NCBI GenBank assembly: GCA_022539475.1
Contig: VCMS01000052.1
Location: 168,321-232,320 of the forward strand
From: Gracilaria domingensis
Lineage: Eukaryota; Rhodophyta; Florideophyceae; Gracilariales; Gracilariaceae
Direction: 5' to 3'
Length of the DNA: 64,000 nt
Part shown: positions 29,227 to 40,055 of the stretch, piece after piece
How the letters are laid out: each line of letters begins with the position of its first letter
Position numbering within the stretch: the stretch's first letter is position 1
Program-made: the position numbers and the translations under genes
The notes under the pieces: model-generated
What the model was told of the DNA's origin: nothing
Seen by the model: only the letters and a program-made list of their open reading frames with translations
Databases searched by the model: none

Positions 29227-31223
29227 ATGTCGTCCCGTCGCAGAAGTGGCGCGCCACGTGCCGCTTCTGTACCCGGTTCGTCCGGCTTGCCGGCAAGTTT
29301 TCCTCCGTTGCCGAGGAACGCACTGGATGTCTCAGGCAATGGCGACCAGAAACCGGCTTCCCGGGGCCTCCGTTCTGATACCGGAACCCCACCCACTCGT
29401 GGGCCAACTGAAACCGCACCTGCGGCTGATGCCGCCGCAGCGGTTGACGTTATGTCGTCGCGGTCCGACGAGTACACCCTCCGCGAATTAGAGGCTCAGG
29501 TTCGCATCCTGCAGAACTCCCAAGTGGGCCTCATCCGGGATATTACGAAACTCCGGCAACGGCTCGATGAAGCCGGTATCCGGGATGTTTCGAGCGACGT
29601 CCGTGTTTTACGGTCTGATGTCAACCAGATTATGGAACACCGACAGGTGTCAGCTGCCCTGCACGAGCAGGCTACCGCGCGCCTGGACCGCCTGGATACC
29701 CGTCTGGAGACGGTCGAGCAAATCATCGTATCTGATGCTGTCGCGCGGGGAGCCCCGGTTTCTGAGGGTTCTCAGCACTCGCGCCGTTCCCGGGATCGTC
29801 CGGCAAAGAAGAAGGTCAAGGTTGAGTCTGACTCGTCTTCTTCGTCCTCTTCGGATGAGGAGGGCCCTCAAAAGGGATCGTCTACCGACTCTTCGGACAG
29901 CGCGGAAGAGCGCTCTCACTATCGTGCATCCCGTTCGCGGGCTACTGAAGCCACCTCTGGTGTTGCACGAGGCCGTACGAAACGACGGAGACACCTTGGA
30001 TTGAATGAATTGAAGCCGACAAACTTACTGTATCGGAAGCTGCTATCGTACCTATATTATCGGCTTGATGAAACGACGCCACAGAGAACCCCACGTGGGA
30101 CTGGCAAGGTGCGAAACCATCTCCGACAAATGGAGCTCACGTTAAAGCCCCACAAGTTCTCTGGGGAAGATCCAATTCTTGTCTTGGATTTTCTTGGTCG
30201 CTTCGTGGCGGAAGCCGATGTACTTCGGATGAGTGAGGCACAGGCCTACATTGCTCTGCCGTACTTTTTGACGGGCGTAGCCGAAGATCAATTCAATTCG
30301 GTTCGTGGGTCCTCTCACGCCTCCGAAGGAGGAGTTACGTGCTGGCCGGAAGCGGTACAATATCTCCTGCGCTCTTACGCGACAGGCAATGTGATACAGG
30401 GTGCTATACTCACTCTGCGAGACACGAAGCAAGGAGCTGATGAGTCGGAAACCGTCTATTCTACACGCCTCAACAAGGCTTTCCACAGATTTCGCAACGT
30501 GTTCTCCGCAGCTGAGAGATGCACGATGTTTGTTGATGGCCTAGATCGTTAGATCAGGACGCTGGTTGCCCGTTATCGGGAGAACAAACGCCGGATTACT
30601 TATCTGGAACTCGTACAATTTGCCGAAGCTGAGGGAGATGCAGCCCGAGCACGCGCTGGGGCTAAGACGCGAACGCGCAGACTCCGTCATGTAGAAGGCC
30701 GGGACTCTTCTTTGCCTCTATCGCGAGGTTCGGTTCAAGGAGGTTACGATAACCTGCACCTAGTTCAATGCCAAGTTCGGAACTGCCGTCAACGACGGAG
30801 CCGTCTACTGTTGACGTAGACCCCGCTCTGTACACCGGTCAACACGTTCCGGCTTTGCACGTGCCACATTCTGATGGATATCGCAGCCAACGCCCTGGCT
30901 GGAGGGATCCCTATCCTCCACGACAGGAGCGCCGTCAACTGAATCCGGATCTCCTCCGGCACCTTATTTGCCACACCTGTTACAGGCATGGAAATATTGC
31001 TCCGAATTGTTTAATGCCCATACGGGATATGGCGAAGATCGTGCCTCAGTATGAGTCGTTGACGCCCGCCGAACGGGAACGTGTACCTAACAAATCGTAC
31101 CTTCGTGCGAAGGCGGAGACTCAGCCTGGAAGCCAGGAAACGGTGCCATCGAATGGTGGAACTGTAGCCGCTCCTGCGGAATCACAACCTCCGCGGATTG
31201 GCGGCGAAGCTCAGAAAAACTGA
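29227..31223 (+). pseudogene. gag: Element B gag
   Basis: ATG 29227 opens a frame homologous to element C gag. A disordered Arg/Ser-rich N-terminus leads to a coiled-coil-like segment (residues ~75-175), an acidic Ser/Asp run (~residues 200-225) and the capsid-like core with RRHLGLNELKPT and FSGEDPILVLDFLGRF. The core is interrupted by TAG at 30550-30552 and a frameshift near 30765, after which frame 3 carries the tail to TGA 31221-31223 (ending AQKN). The nucleocapsid zinc knuckle reads C-x2-C-x4-N-x4-C (CHTCYRHGNIAPNC), so the zinc-binding His is replaced by Asn; element C keeps the His. Gag would form the intracellular particle that packages element RNA. The CAGAAAAACTGA end is shared with element C. 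Confidence 0.85.
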
Positions 31224-34200
31224 GCATGGGAGCCTCCAGCAATAGAAAGGCGCCCCCAGCAACGGGGTCTAGCGCGCCTGAGGCTGAGAAGCCTCGCTCC
31301 GCGGTCACAATCCTTTCGAGGAAGATGGCCACTACAGACGTGGACTCTGAGCACCTTGGTGTCTTGCGTCGCCCGTGGATACGGTGTAAGAACAGCCGGT
31401 CCCCGGATGGAGTCCTGGTCATGGCGAAACGAAACTACAAAGTTTACGCCGACCTAGGGGTTCCCGACCAGTATGTGGTTCGGCAGTTGTCCGTGCTCGA
31501 TACGGGAGCTGGGCCAAGCGTTTTGGTAGAGTCTATGATTCCGCCGCACTTGCGGTTTGCGTTCGTGCGGCGCCGCATATTGGTATCGCGGATGCGAATA
31601 ACCGGCCACTCTCTACAGTGGGAGCGATAGACCTGCTTATCAGGCTTGGCCACTACGTGGTGAAGCTCGATTTCTTGGTTTGCAAGCAGCTCGCTGCGCC
31701 GGTTATACTCGGATGTGACTTCTGTGACCGCTTCGTCGAATCAATTCGACCGCGTCAAAGAACCATCGAAATGGAGGATGGGACCATTGTACCGATCGTT
31801 CGGCGTCCCCTTCGACGGGCTTTGAAGAAGCAAGTGCCCTTGCCTGCTGCGCAGGAGCCTGCCGCTGATGAACGGAAGTCCACAAAGATCCGAGTTGCTC
31901 GATCTATTTGCATCCCGCCCGAATCGCGGGTCTGGGTTACTGTAACATCTCCACAGTGTGGCTTACAAACGGTGCAACCGTTGCCTGCGTTTCAGGAGAA
32001 GCATCAGCTCGCCCTGGCTAATGGGATTGTTTTCGTCGAACCCGAGAAGCCTTTTCAGGTGCTGGTTGCGAACTTCAGCCGTTTTCCTCAACGGTTGGTT
32101 AGGAGCCAAGTTATTGGATCATTGCTCCCGCACCCTGCGGCTATAGTGCCTACTCAGGTTTCTATGGCCGAAGTTCTCGGTATCCTCGAATCTGAGGAGG
32201 GGGAGGCGGAACGGAACAATTCCGAACCGAATACTGGACCGGATAGTCCGTTGGTAAATGCTACGCCGACTTCGTCGGATGCGAATAACTGCAGCCTGTC
32301 GAAGGAGGCAATGCCGAACTCGTCGGACAGTAATGGTAAGGACCTGAGTGCTGCTGACACGAAGGATAAGGCAGTACAGGAACTGGAGTCTCTGGATCTT
32401 GAACATGTCCCAGAGACTCACCGCGATAAATTGCGGCACATGCTCAAAGAGTTCACGCCCATGTGGGACAGCACACTGGGTAAGATTGGTATTACCGAAC
32501 ATCGGATTGATTTGCTATCGGATACTCGGCCCATTTTACAGCACCCATACAGGGCAGGACCGACAGCTCGGCAGGAAAAGAAAGCTCAAGTTGAGAAGAT
32601 GCTCCGCGCTGGAGTTATCGAGCCGGCTCAGTCACCTTGGGCATCGCCGGTGGTGCTCGCGCCCAAAGCTGATGGGTCCTGGCGATTTTGCATCGACTAC
32701 CGCAAGCTAAACGCGGCTACAGTCAAGGATGTGTATCCTATCCCACGAATGGATGAATGCATCGATTCATTGGGCGATGCGAAAGTTTTCGCAACCCTAG
32801 ACGCGAATTGGGGCTATTGGCAAGTTCCCGTGAGGGCTGAAGATCGCGACAAGACAGCTTTCGTCTGTCATGAAGGATTATACCGATTCAATCGGATGCC
32901 GTTTGGGTTAACGAACGCGCCAGCCACTTTTCAACGTGCTGTGGACATTTTGCTTGCCCGCTTCAAGTGGAAGACTTGCCTGGTTTACCTGGACGACATC
33001 ATTGTCTACTCCGGTAACCTGGACGAGCACTTGACCCACGTACGGGATGTGATGCGAGTCCTACGAGATGCAGGCATTACACTCAAGCTGAAGAAGTGCG
33101 AGTTCTATACCAAAACCGTCAGGTATCTCGGCCACGTTATCCGTCCTGGACGGCTGTCGATAGACGAAGTTCGCGTGAAATCCCTCAAAGAGGCTCAGCA
33201 TCCGCGGACGCAGACTGAACTCCGATCTTTTCTCGGCTTGTGTAATGTCTACCGCCGCTCCATACCGAACTTCGCGGACATTGCGGCCCCGTTGAATGAG
33301 CTCCTCCGCAAAGGACAGCCAGTCAATCTGGAAGAATTCGACGACCGCGAGGCTGCGGCTTTCTCGTCGCTCGTGGACGCGGTGACATCACCACCTGCTT
33401 TATCCCTACCAAGGGCTGGTTTGCCGTATGCAATAGATACGGATGCGAGCGACTACCAAGTTGGCTGTGCACTGTTCCAGACCACCGAAGATGGCGAGCG
33501 ATTGCCAATTGGGTATTGGTCAAAAAGCCTCAACTTTCACGAGAGGAATTACTCGGTGTCGGAGAAGGAGTGCTTGGCAGTTGTCTGGGCATTACAGACA
33601 CTGCGGCCCTATCTTATGGGGACCAGCTTCATTGTTCATACCGATCATTCGGCCTTACGCTAGCTACTCTCTATAGCAGAGCCATCTGGCCGCTTGAAGC
33701 GGTGGAGACTTCGCTTGTCGGAATTCGACTTTGAAATCCGCTACAAGAAAGGACTCCTGAACACTCAGGCTGATGCACTATCCCGCTTGGAAACAGCGGC
33801 TGAAGCTGCGCCAGTCGATGACCTGGAGATACCGTGCTTCCTCGCGGAAGACGGCTCGAGCGACGCCGATGAAGAATCGGAAGGATGGGACATCTACGAT
33901 GCTGTTTTAGCCGTGTCAGACACCTGCCCAGAGTCGGGTTCTTTCGTACCGATCAAGCCGGAAGAACTCATCCCGGAACAACACACGGACCGTTTTTATA
34001 CGGAGATTCGTAGCCGTTTGAACGGCGGAGCACGGCTGCCCTTCGTCGAGAACGGCCAAGGATTCCTCATCCGAACTGTCGGGAACAGGCCACAGATTGT
34101 AGTTCCGCACTCGCTTCAGTCACGGGTACTGGAACTGTAGCACTATGCGAAGCTCTCAGCCCACCCTGGTGGCAGGAAGTTGTACTACACCTTGAGGAAG

Positions 34201-36723
34201 GACTTCTACTGGCCAGCGATGGCTTTTGATGCGTATGCCACGGTTCGTGGATGTTCTGATTGTGCAAAGAACCGCGTCAAACTGCGGAAGTATTCCAAGA
34301 AGTTGGTACTCTTCCCTGCTAGGGCTCCACTCGAGTTCGTGGCTATCGAATTGCTCGGCGAGTTTATTCGCACTCGCCATGGAAACCGGTTTCTACTTGT
34401 GATCACCGACCGCTTTTCAAAGCTGGTACGGACTGTGCCTTTGTAGAAGGTTACCGCCAGTGCGGTCGCCCAAGCTTTCGTTACACACTGATTTTTTGTC
34501 TACGGACCGCCGATTGATTTGTTATCGGATAATGGACCGCAGTTTGCAGCTAAGTTCTTTCAAGACGTCTGCCGCATCTTGCGGATCCAAAACTGGTTCA
34601 CGACAACATATCATCCCCGGAGTAATGGGCAGGTCGAACGCTTTAACCGCACAATGCTCAATGCATTACGGACGTTCGTTGCAGAGAATCCGTCGGAATG
34701 GGATCAATACACCGACGTATGCCTACAATACGCAGGTTCATCGTACTACTCAGATCTCGCCGTTCGAGCTTGTACTATCACGCGTTCCACCGTCGGTGGT
34801 CATCGAGCCACAGCCAGTACTGGACAAATTCCCCTCGCCCCGCCTCCATAGGGACGCGTGGAAGGGCTGGCCCACGAAGATTATTCCTACGGTTAGGCAG
34901 AAAATCGCTAAGGCCCAAGCTGCCTACAAGCGGAATTTCGATGCAAGAGTGCGCAAACATGCTCCTCAGATTAGGGAAGGTAGCTATGCCTTCTTACGGA
35001 AGGAATACTACAATCCCGAGAAGGAGAAGCGCCACAAGCTTTCTCCTATCGCGGGGGGTCCCTACCAGGTCATTTCAGTTACCGACATTACGGTTGTCCT
35101 TGACATCAAGGGAGAGCACGAGCGTTTTTCGCGGGATCGCGTAACGCCTGCACCAACGCCTGCTTCTCAGGAAACTCAACCGGAAACGCCGGACACCGCT
35201 ACGCCTACTGCGGAACCAGCCGCTGAAGCGGAAGTGCGCACTTCATTGTCCGTATTGCCGCATCCCAACCGCGGACTTGCTGATTTGCCGGCTAAGCCGG
35301 AATCTAACCAGTCAGTCTCTGCTGCCGCTCACGTACGCACGCGGATACTGGCCCCTCCGGGGATACTTACCACCGCCCCCGACGCTCCAACTGAGGAGGG
35401 GGAGGAAGAGGCGAATCGCTCGCTGTCATTGTCGCCGTCGTCGACGGAATTGTCGTTGCCGGCCTCAATGTCGCACGCGAGTCGTGGTGAACGTGCGAGG
35501 ACGCCCGACGCACAGCCGAACAATCGGAAAGACGCGAAAAACGCGCTGTTATCGCGGAAGCCTGAAAGGAACGCACCACTTCGGTGGAGCACAAAGCCGG
35601 AAACCCGGAAGAGTACCAGAGTGTAGCTGCTGCAGAAGTCGCCGCCTTGCCCGCGGATGGTACTGTACTGCCGTCACAGACGGAAGGACAGGAGTCTGCC
35701 CCAGATGTGCAGCGTGAGACCGGTACGCCGGAAAAGAGTGTAGTAAATACCGCAGCAGCCGCGTCGAATGCGGAGAATACACCCGTGCCGCAGTCGGAGC
35801 CTGCGAGCGGGAACGCAAATGCATCAAGGAAAGCCGGAAGTCCGGAAGAAAAGTTAGTCAAAAGAGACCGTGCTGTTACGGCAGACCCGACTGCGGGAGA
35901 TCTCAGTGAAGCATCGAGTGATGAAGCCGTTGAAAACACGGAGGAAACCGCCCATATGGCGAGCCGATACGCTACAGTAAGTGGAAAGCAGCACAACGCT
36001 GCACACGCACGCACATTGCGCCAAGTGTCTGGCTTCGCCGGCGATCCGCCTCCAGTGGAGGACAACAGCACACGAGCCGGGCACGTGCCTGCTGTAAGGC
36101 TCGCGGCCGCCGAAAACGGAAATCTCGAATTTGAATCGGCATCGCACAGCCGTGCAACGGCGCATACGCAGTTGAGTGGCGAAGCGCCCCCACGGCGCGC
36201 ACAGCAGCACCACTCGCTGGCGCACCGCAATGCGGACCGTTCGCCCTCACGACGGGAGACCCCGCCGGAGCGCCGGAAGCTCTCTGTTCGAGAAGACCAA
36301 AGTAAAGTCACAGCCCGACAACACGGGGAGGAAAGCCAGAAATCTGGAAGCCTGAATGTCAGGAACACGAAATCCTCACCGGGACCACCTGGCGTGCAGA
36401 ATGCACTGCCGTCAGGACGGAAGCCGTTTGGCAGCGACGCCCATGACGGGAAAGCAATCAACGACACTCCAGAAGAGGGCACAATAACCGAACCGCACAC
36501 CGAGCGGCGTGTCCTCGACAGGGAGTACGTTATGGACCGTCTGATTAGTCACGGCTTCGCCTCTGATGGAGAGCTATTGTATCGAGTCCGTTGGTACGGC
36601 TGTCCTTCTTCGAAGGATACACATGAGCCTATCGAGCATCTTCCTCGCTCTAAGGTCCTACAGTACCACCGTCGCACACGGACACCGATACTGGCTACGC
36701 TGGACAGAGCCCAAGTGGGTTGA
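31220..36723 (+). pseudogene. pol: Element B pol: protease, RT, RNase H, integrase, chromodomain
   Basis: The frame sits -1 relative to gag and opens at the gag stop. Domains in order are: aspartic protease (SVLDTGAGPSVL near 31495), RT with VYLDDIIVYS (near 32985), RNase H (AIDTDASDYQVGCALF near 33430), integrase with a zinc-binding HHCC-type region (near 34150-34290) and core residues in LLSDNGPQF and SNGQVERFNRT, a long disordered Glu/Ala/Pro region (35150-36470), and a C-terminal chromodomain (36484-36720, LLYRVRWYGC...). Breaks are frameshifts near 31570, 34715 and 35600, and stops at 33661 (TAG), 34138 (TAG), 34444 (TAG) and 34489 (TGA). Two of these stops fall where element C has Trp. 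Chromodomains guide integration to particular chromatin and define chromoviruses. Confidence 0.9.
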
Positions 36724-37203
36724 CTACCCACAACTTGTGAGGTATGCCGTCTCGGACGGAATATGCCGCTTCACGCGGATGCAACGATGTTGATACTAAC
36801 AGCCGCCCTAGGCGGACGCTACTGAAAAGCAGCAACATGCGGCTCTATGCGGACAGTCTCTGTCTGAACAGACAAGCCGCGAAACGCGGAAGCCACTTAC
36901 AGTGGAAGAAGAAGATGAAGAAGAAAGAAGCCTAAGAAGAAGGGGAAGAAGCCAGGACACTGGAAGGAAGACTACGAAGTTTTATCGCTACAGTCGCTTC
37001 TGCGGAAAGTTAGCCCTCTCTTGTGGGCCACTCGCAACAGCCTCGAACGAGGCATTGCCCCCTAAGGAGGGAGAGAACAAGAAGAAAAATTTGAGCCAAG
37101 CCAGCAAGGCTGGAGAAGTTTACCTCTAACTATTGAGTTTGCCCCTCATCATCAGGGTCTATTACGGACTACTACAGCCCGTCAGGGATCTCGAGCCGGA
37201 GAA
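36724..37203. other. Element B convergent gap with a run of small hairpins
   Basis: This 480-bp gap separates the end of pol from the end of the antisense ORF. It contains many perfect short stem-loops: CCGTCTCGGACGG (36747), CCGCCCTAGGCGG (36803), GTCTGAACAGAC (36862), CCGCGAAACGCGG (36877), CCACTTACAGTGG (36893), GCCTCGAACGAGGC (37040) and CCAGCAAGGCTGG (37101). A purine-rich run lies at 36905-36950. It is the expected 3' UTR and termination zone of both convergent transcripts. Confidence 0.6.
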
Positions 37204-38918
37204 TTACAGGCCGGAAGGCCCAGCACCTGGGGTGCCCCCACTACTGGGAGCCCCGGAGAAGCGCTGTGCCGCTATCGCTTGCAATTCCGACTCGTCGGTC
37301 ACCGTATCGGAACCGGCCACTCCCACGCCTCGAAGGAAGTCGCGAATGACCGCCGCTCACGGAGTGAGAGAGGAACTGCCGCCCCCGGCGGATGCTACAT
37401 CCTGAGCCAACGGACCGGTCGGAGCGGGAGCCGCTACAGCGGGTGTGACAACAACCACGACTTCGTCGTCATCTCCCGTAGCTTCGGGCTCCGATACAAC
37501 CCCTGCGCCCTCTGGGCTCCCCTCATCCATGGGACTCCCTCCCTCTGCAGGGTCATCACCGTCATCGTCGACGTATACGAACCCACGCGGGTGCCCTTCC
37601 GGGATATGACGCTCCTCTCGGCGGCGACCAGCCGCCTCAGCGGGACCAATTATCTCCCAAATCCATGGGTCAAAGTATACGAAGTCGCTGGCATTGACGT
37701 TCCGTCCCGGAGAACGGTCCGACTGCCAACGAAACCCGTCGGAAACCTGGCTAGCAGGCACCTCGTTCCAGTCAATCTGGTCGATGACGTCCACCAACGC
37801 AGTGGCTTCGCGCGCATTGCGGACCGAGCCGAGTACTTCGGAGAGATCCAGCGCTCGGATCGCTTGCCGGATGAGCTCCGGGATGAACCAAACCCGGTAC
37901 GAATCATATGCCTCGATGAGGAGGAAAGCCGCAACGCGGACGGTTCATTCTGTTGCAAGGATGCTCCACAGGCCACGAGGCGGATCGTTCATGAAATACG
38001 AGCCTATGTAAGTTAGGCAGGGCGGTAGCTCTACGTGACACCCTCGTGGGACTTCGACCGCAGGCCAGAATGACGGCAGCGGCAGGTATCGCCCAGTATG
38101 GAAGTGACGCGCGATGCGCTCAACCTCCGTGCACTGGTACGGCACCCGTACCCCGAAGCGGGAACGCCATTTCCTCTCGAATCGGAGGCCTTCATGAAAT
38201 TGAGACCGTGCAGGACGGCGAAGAAACCGGAACTCGGCACGAAGAATGGGCCGCGCCCACAGGATCAACTCCTGCTGCGGCTGAACGGTGTCCGAATATC
38301 GGTCGATTTCGTCCAACGCGTTGGCTAGATGGTCGCCGTAGCCGACCTCGCCGAAAGTTCTGTAACGTGCCACGTCGTACTGGTACTGTGCCGGCACCGG
38401 ATGTTCGTTCGGAGCTCGGAAGTGTCGCGCATACCCCATGCGGGCCATCTCGTTGCGAGCAAATTGTCTCGATTCATTCCTACCTACGAATAAGCCACTC
38501 GGGTTGACCGCGACGCGGGTTCTCCAATCCCACGAACGGGTAACATCTACCGGAAGCCCACCAGGGAGTAGCCGTCAACGGCGAATGAGTCAACGAGCTC
38601 AGTATCCGAGACGGCATCGGCGTCGAACCACGGAGCCTGAGCAAACAGGAAGCTATGCCGATGAGGATCCCGGATATGTAAGGCGCCTGCAGTAGGCCAA
38701 CCACCCAGAGATGCGGGCACTTCGGCATTGAACCAGTCCCATACAGGCGCGGAGCCAGCTTGAGCTGGAGCGTGATCTTGTCCGGAAGGACCCGGCTGAG
38801 AAGCAGCCGCCAGCTGCGGGAGGGATACGGACCGGAATGGCGGATTGGAGACTTGCATACGAGCTGTCGAAGACGGAGGGCCGCTAGGTGGAGCATTCGA
38901 GTTGTTCGCGCCAGACAT
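37204..38918 (-). pseudogene. Element B antisense ORF (convergent to pol)
   Basis: The minus-strand ORF starts at ATG 38918 (MSGANNSNAP), 158 bp inside the right LTR, and ends at TAA 37204-37206, about 571 codons in total. It is clearly homologous to the intact antisense protein of element C: shared start style MSG-N-S, AQAPWFDADAV versus SRAPWFHPVAV, RTFGEVGYGD versus RTFGEVRYGD, PILRAEFRFLRR, VEVPRGCHVELPPCLTYIGS and RVAAFLLIEAYD. Breaks are one frameshift near 38560, TGA at 37945-37947 where element C has Trp, and TGA at 37357-37359. The C-terminus is Gly/Ser/Pro-rich. No signal peptide, membrane helix or enzyme motif is recognised. Reading against pol, it could be transcribed from the 3' LTR or adjacent sequence. 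Confidence 0.8.
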
Positions 38919-39076
38919 ACCTGTTGGACTCTTAGGAGCAAGGGAGCTTGTTGCACTTGGTGTGCGTGGTTCCGAACATTTCTCGGCAGATCCCTCCGAA
39001 GAGGCGTCGTTATATATCCTCATCGCGAGGCGCATCGAGCCGACGGAGTCGGTGTCTCAGCCTGAGAAGCGGGAGA

Positions 39077-39930
39077 TGTAGCGCAAAACGCCCTTTGTGG
39101 GGATGCACCGAGGTGTTTTTCATAGTTTGTTGATCCGTTACCGGCTTTGACACCTCAGGTTATGAGAGGTTACTGTATTGATGGCCCCATTTTGGGGTAT
39201 GCCTAGGAAGGGTAGTATTTCTGCACACGTGTGCCAAGTTGGCCCGATAGCGGGTGCGCCGTGACAAACCTGCCACGGTTGCACACCTGTAGTGTATTGG
39301 CCGGCATCGCCGGATAGTTAGATATTTTAATTGATATTTTCAAGTGCCGTATATAAGTGGCGGCACTTACCGCCACTGTACGGGAAGTAAACCTCAAGGA
39401 GGCTTCTGGCTCTGACTCTCTTGCGGCTTGTGAACGGTCTTCGTCCCTAAATCGGGCAAGTCGCCACAATTCCGGGCTAGTCATCCGACCTCTACCACTG
39501 AGAAGTTCTAGACCGTCGTTACGGCATCTTTTGTTGTTTCTTTGTTATTATTTCCGTCATACGGCTCTCGTTTCTATGCCCTGTCATACAGGTTTTTGCC
39601 CACTAGCCTCGGGACTTATTCCCGTTTACCACGAACCAGTGCACCGCAGTGCGGCTCGTTTGCTGATCCCCTGTCACTCCCTACCGGTAGGCTGGATATC
39701 TCCACTGGCTGTGGCTCGCCGGAACAACCGGATACCTACGCCGATTCTTCCCCTTCATCTCTGACTGCACGCTCAGATCGGGCCACCCGGACTTACAACT
39801 GGCATCGCGTTGGCCCTATCAGAGGGTTCTACTGCTGCATCTACTCCTATAGAGAGCAGGTTCCGAACATCCTGTAGGTGCGCTTCCCGCGACGCGGCTC
39901 TTGTTTGCCCACTCGTGCGATTGCACCACG
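39077..39930 (+). repeat. Element B 3' LTR
   Basis: Begins TGTAGCGCAAAACGCC and ends CACCACG, directly before the GTTTG duplication. It is preceded by the purine tract GAGAAGCGGGAGA (39064-39076). About 24 differences from the 5' LTR by eye. Confidence 0.9.
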
Positions 39931-40055
39931 GTTTGGTCTTCCAATTGGTGGTGTTTTCTTTTTCTGCTGTCTGTCTTACCTCCGCTCCGGTTTCTCCCTT
40001 GCGGTTGGTATCCTCCGTGGCACGCTCTCGCTCCACCTCGCTCCTTTCATACCTC

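Larger units (their letters stand above)
28208..39930 (+). mobile_element. Element B: Ty3/gypsy chromovirus with antisense ORF, inserted in A
   Basis: LTRs 28208-29062 (855 bp) and 39077-39930 (854 bp) are flanked by the 5-bp duplication GTTTG (28203-28207 and 39931-39935). Plus-strand order is LTR, primer site (29066), gag (29227-31223), protease-RT-RNase H-integrase-chromodomain (to 36723), an antisense ORF on the minus strand (38918 to 37204), a purine tract GAGAAGCGGGAGA (39064-39076) and LTR. The LTRs differ at about 24 positions by eye. Gag, pol and the antisense ORF all contain stops or frameshifts, so it is inactive. Confidence 0.92.

Noticed and set aside
35367-36500. 377-codon minus-strand ORF opposite the element B pol C-terminal region
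   Set aside because: It is a shadow of the Glu/Ala/Pro-rich pol linker, with Ser/Cys/Arg-rich composition, no counterpart in element C and no relation to the conserved antisense ORF.
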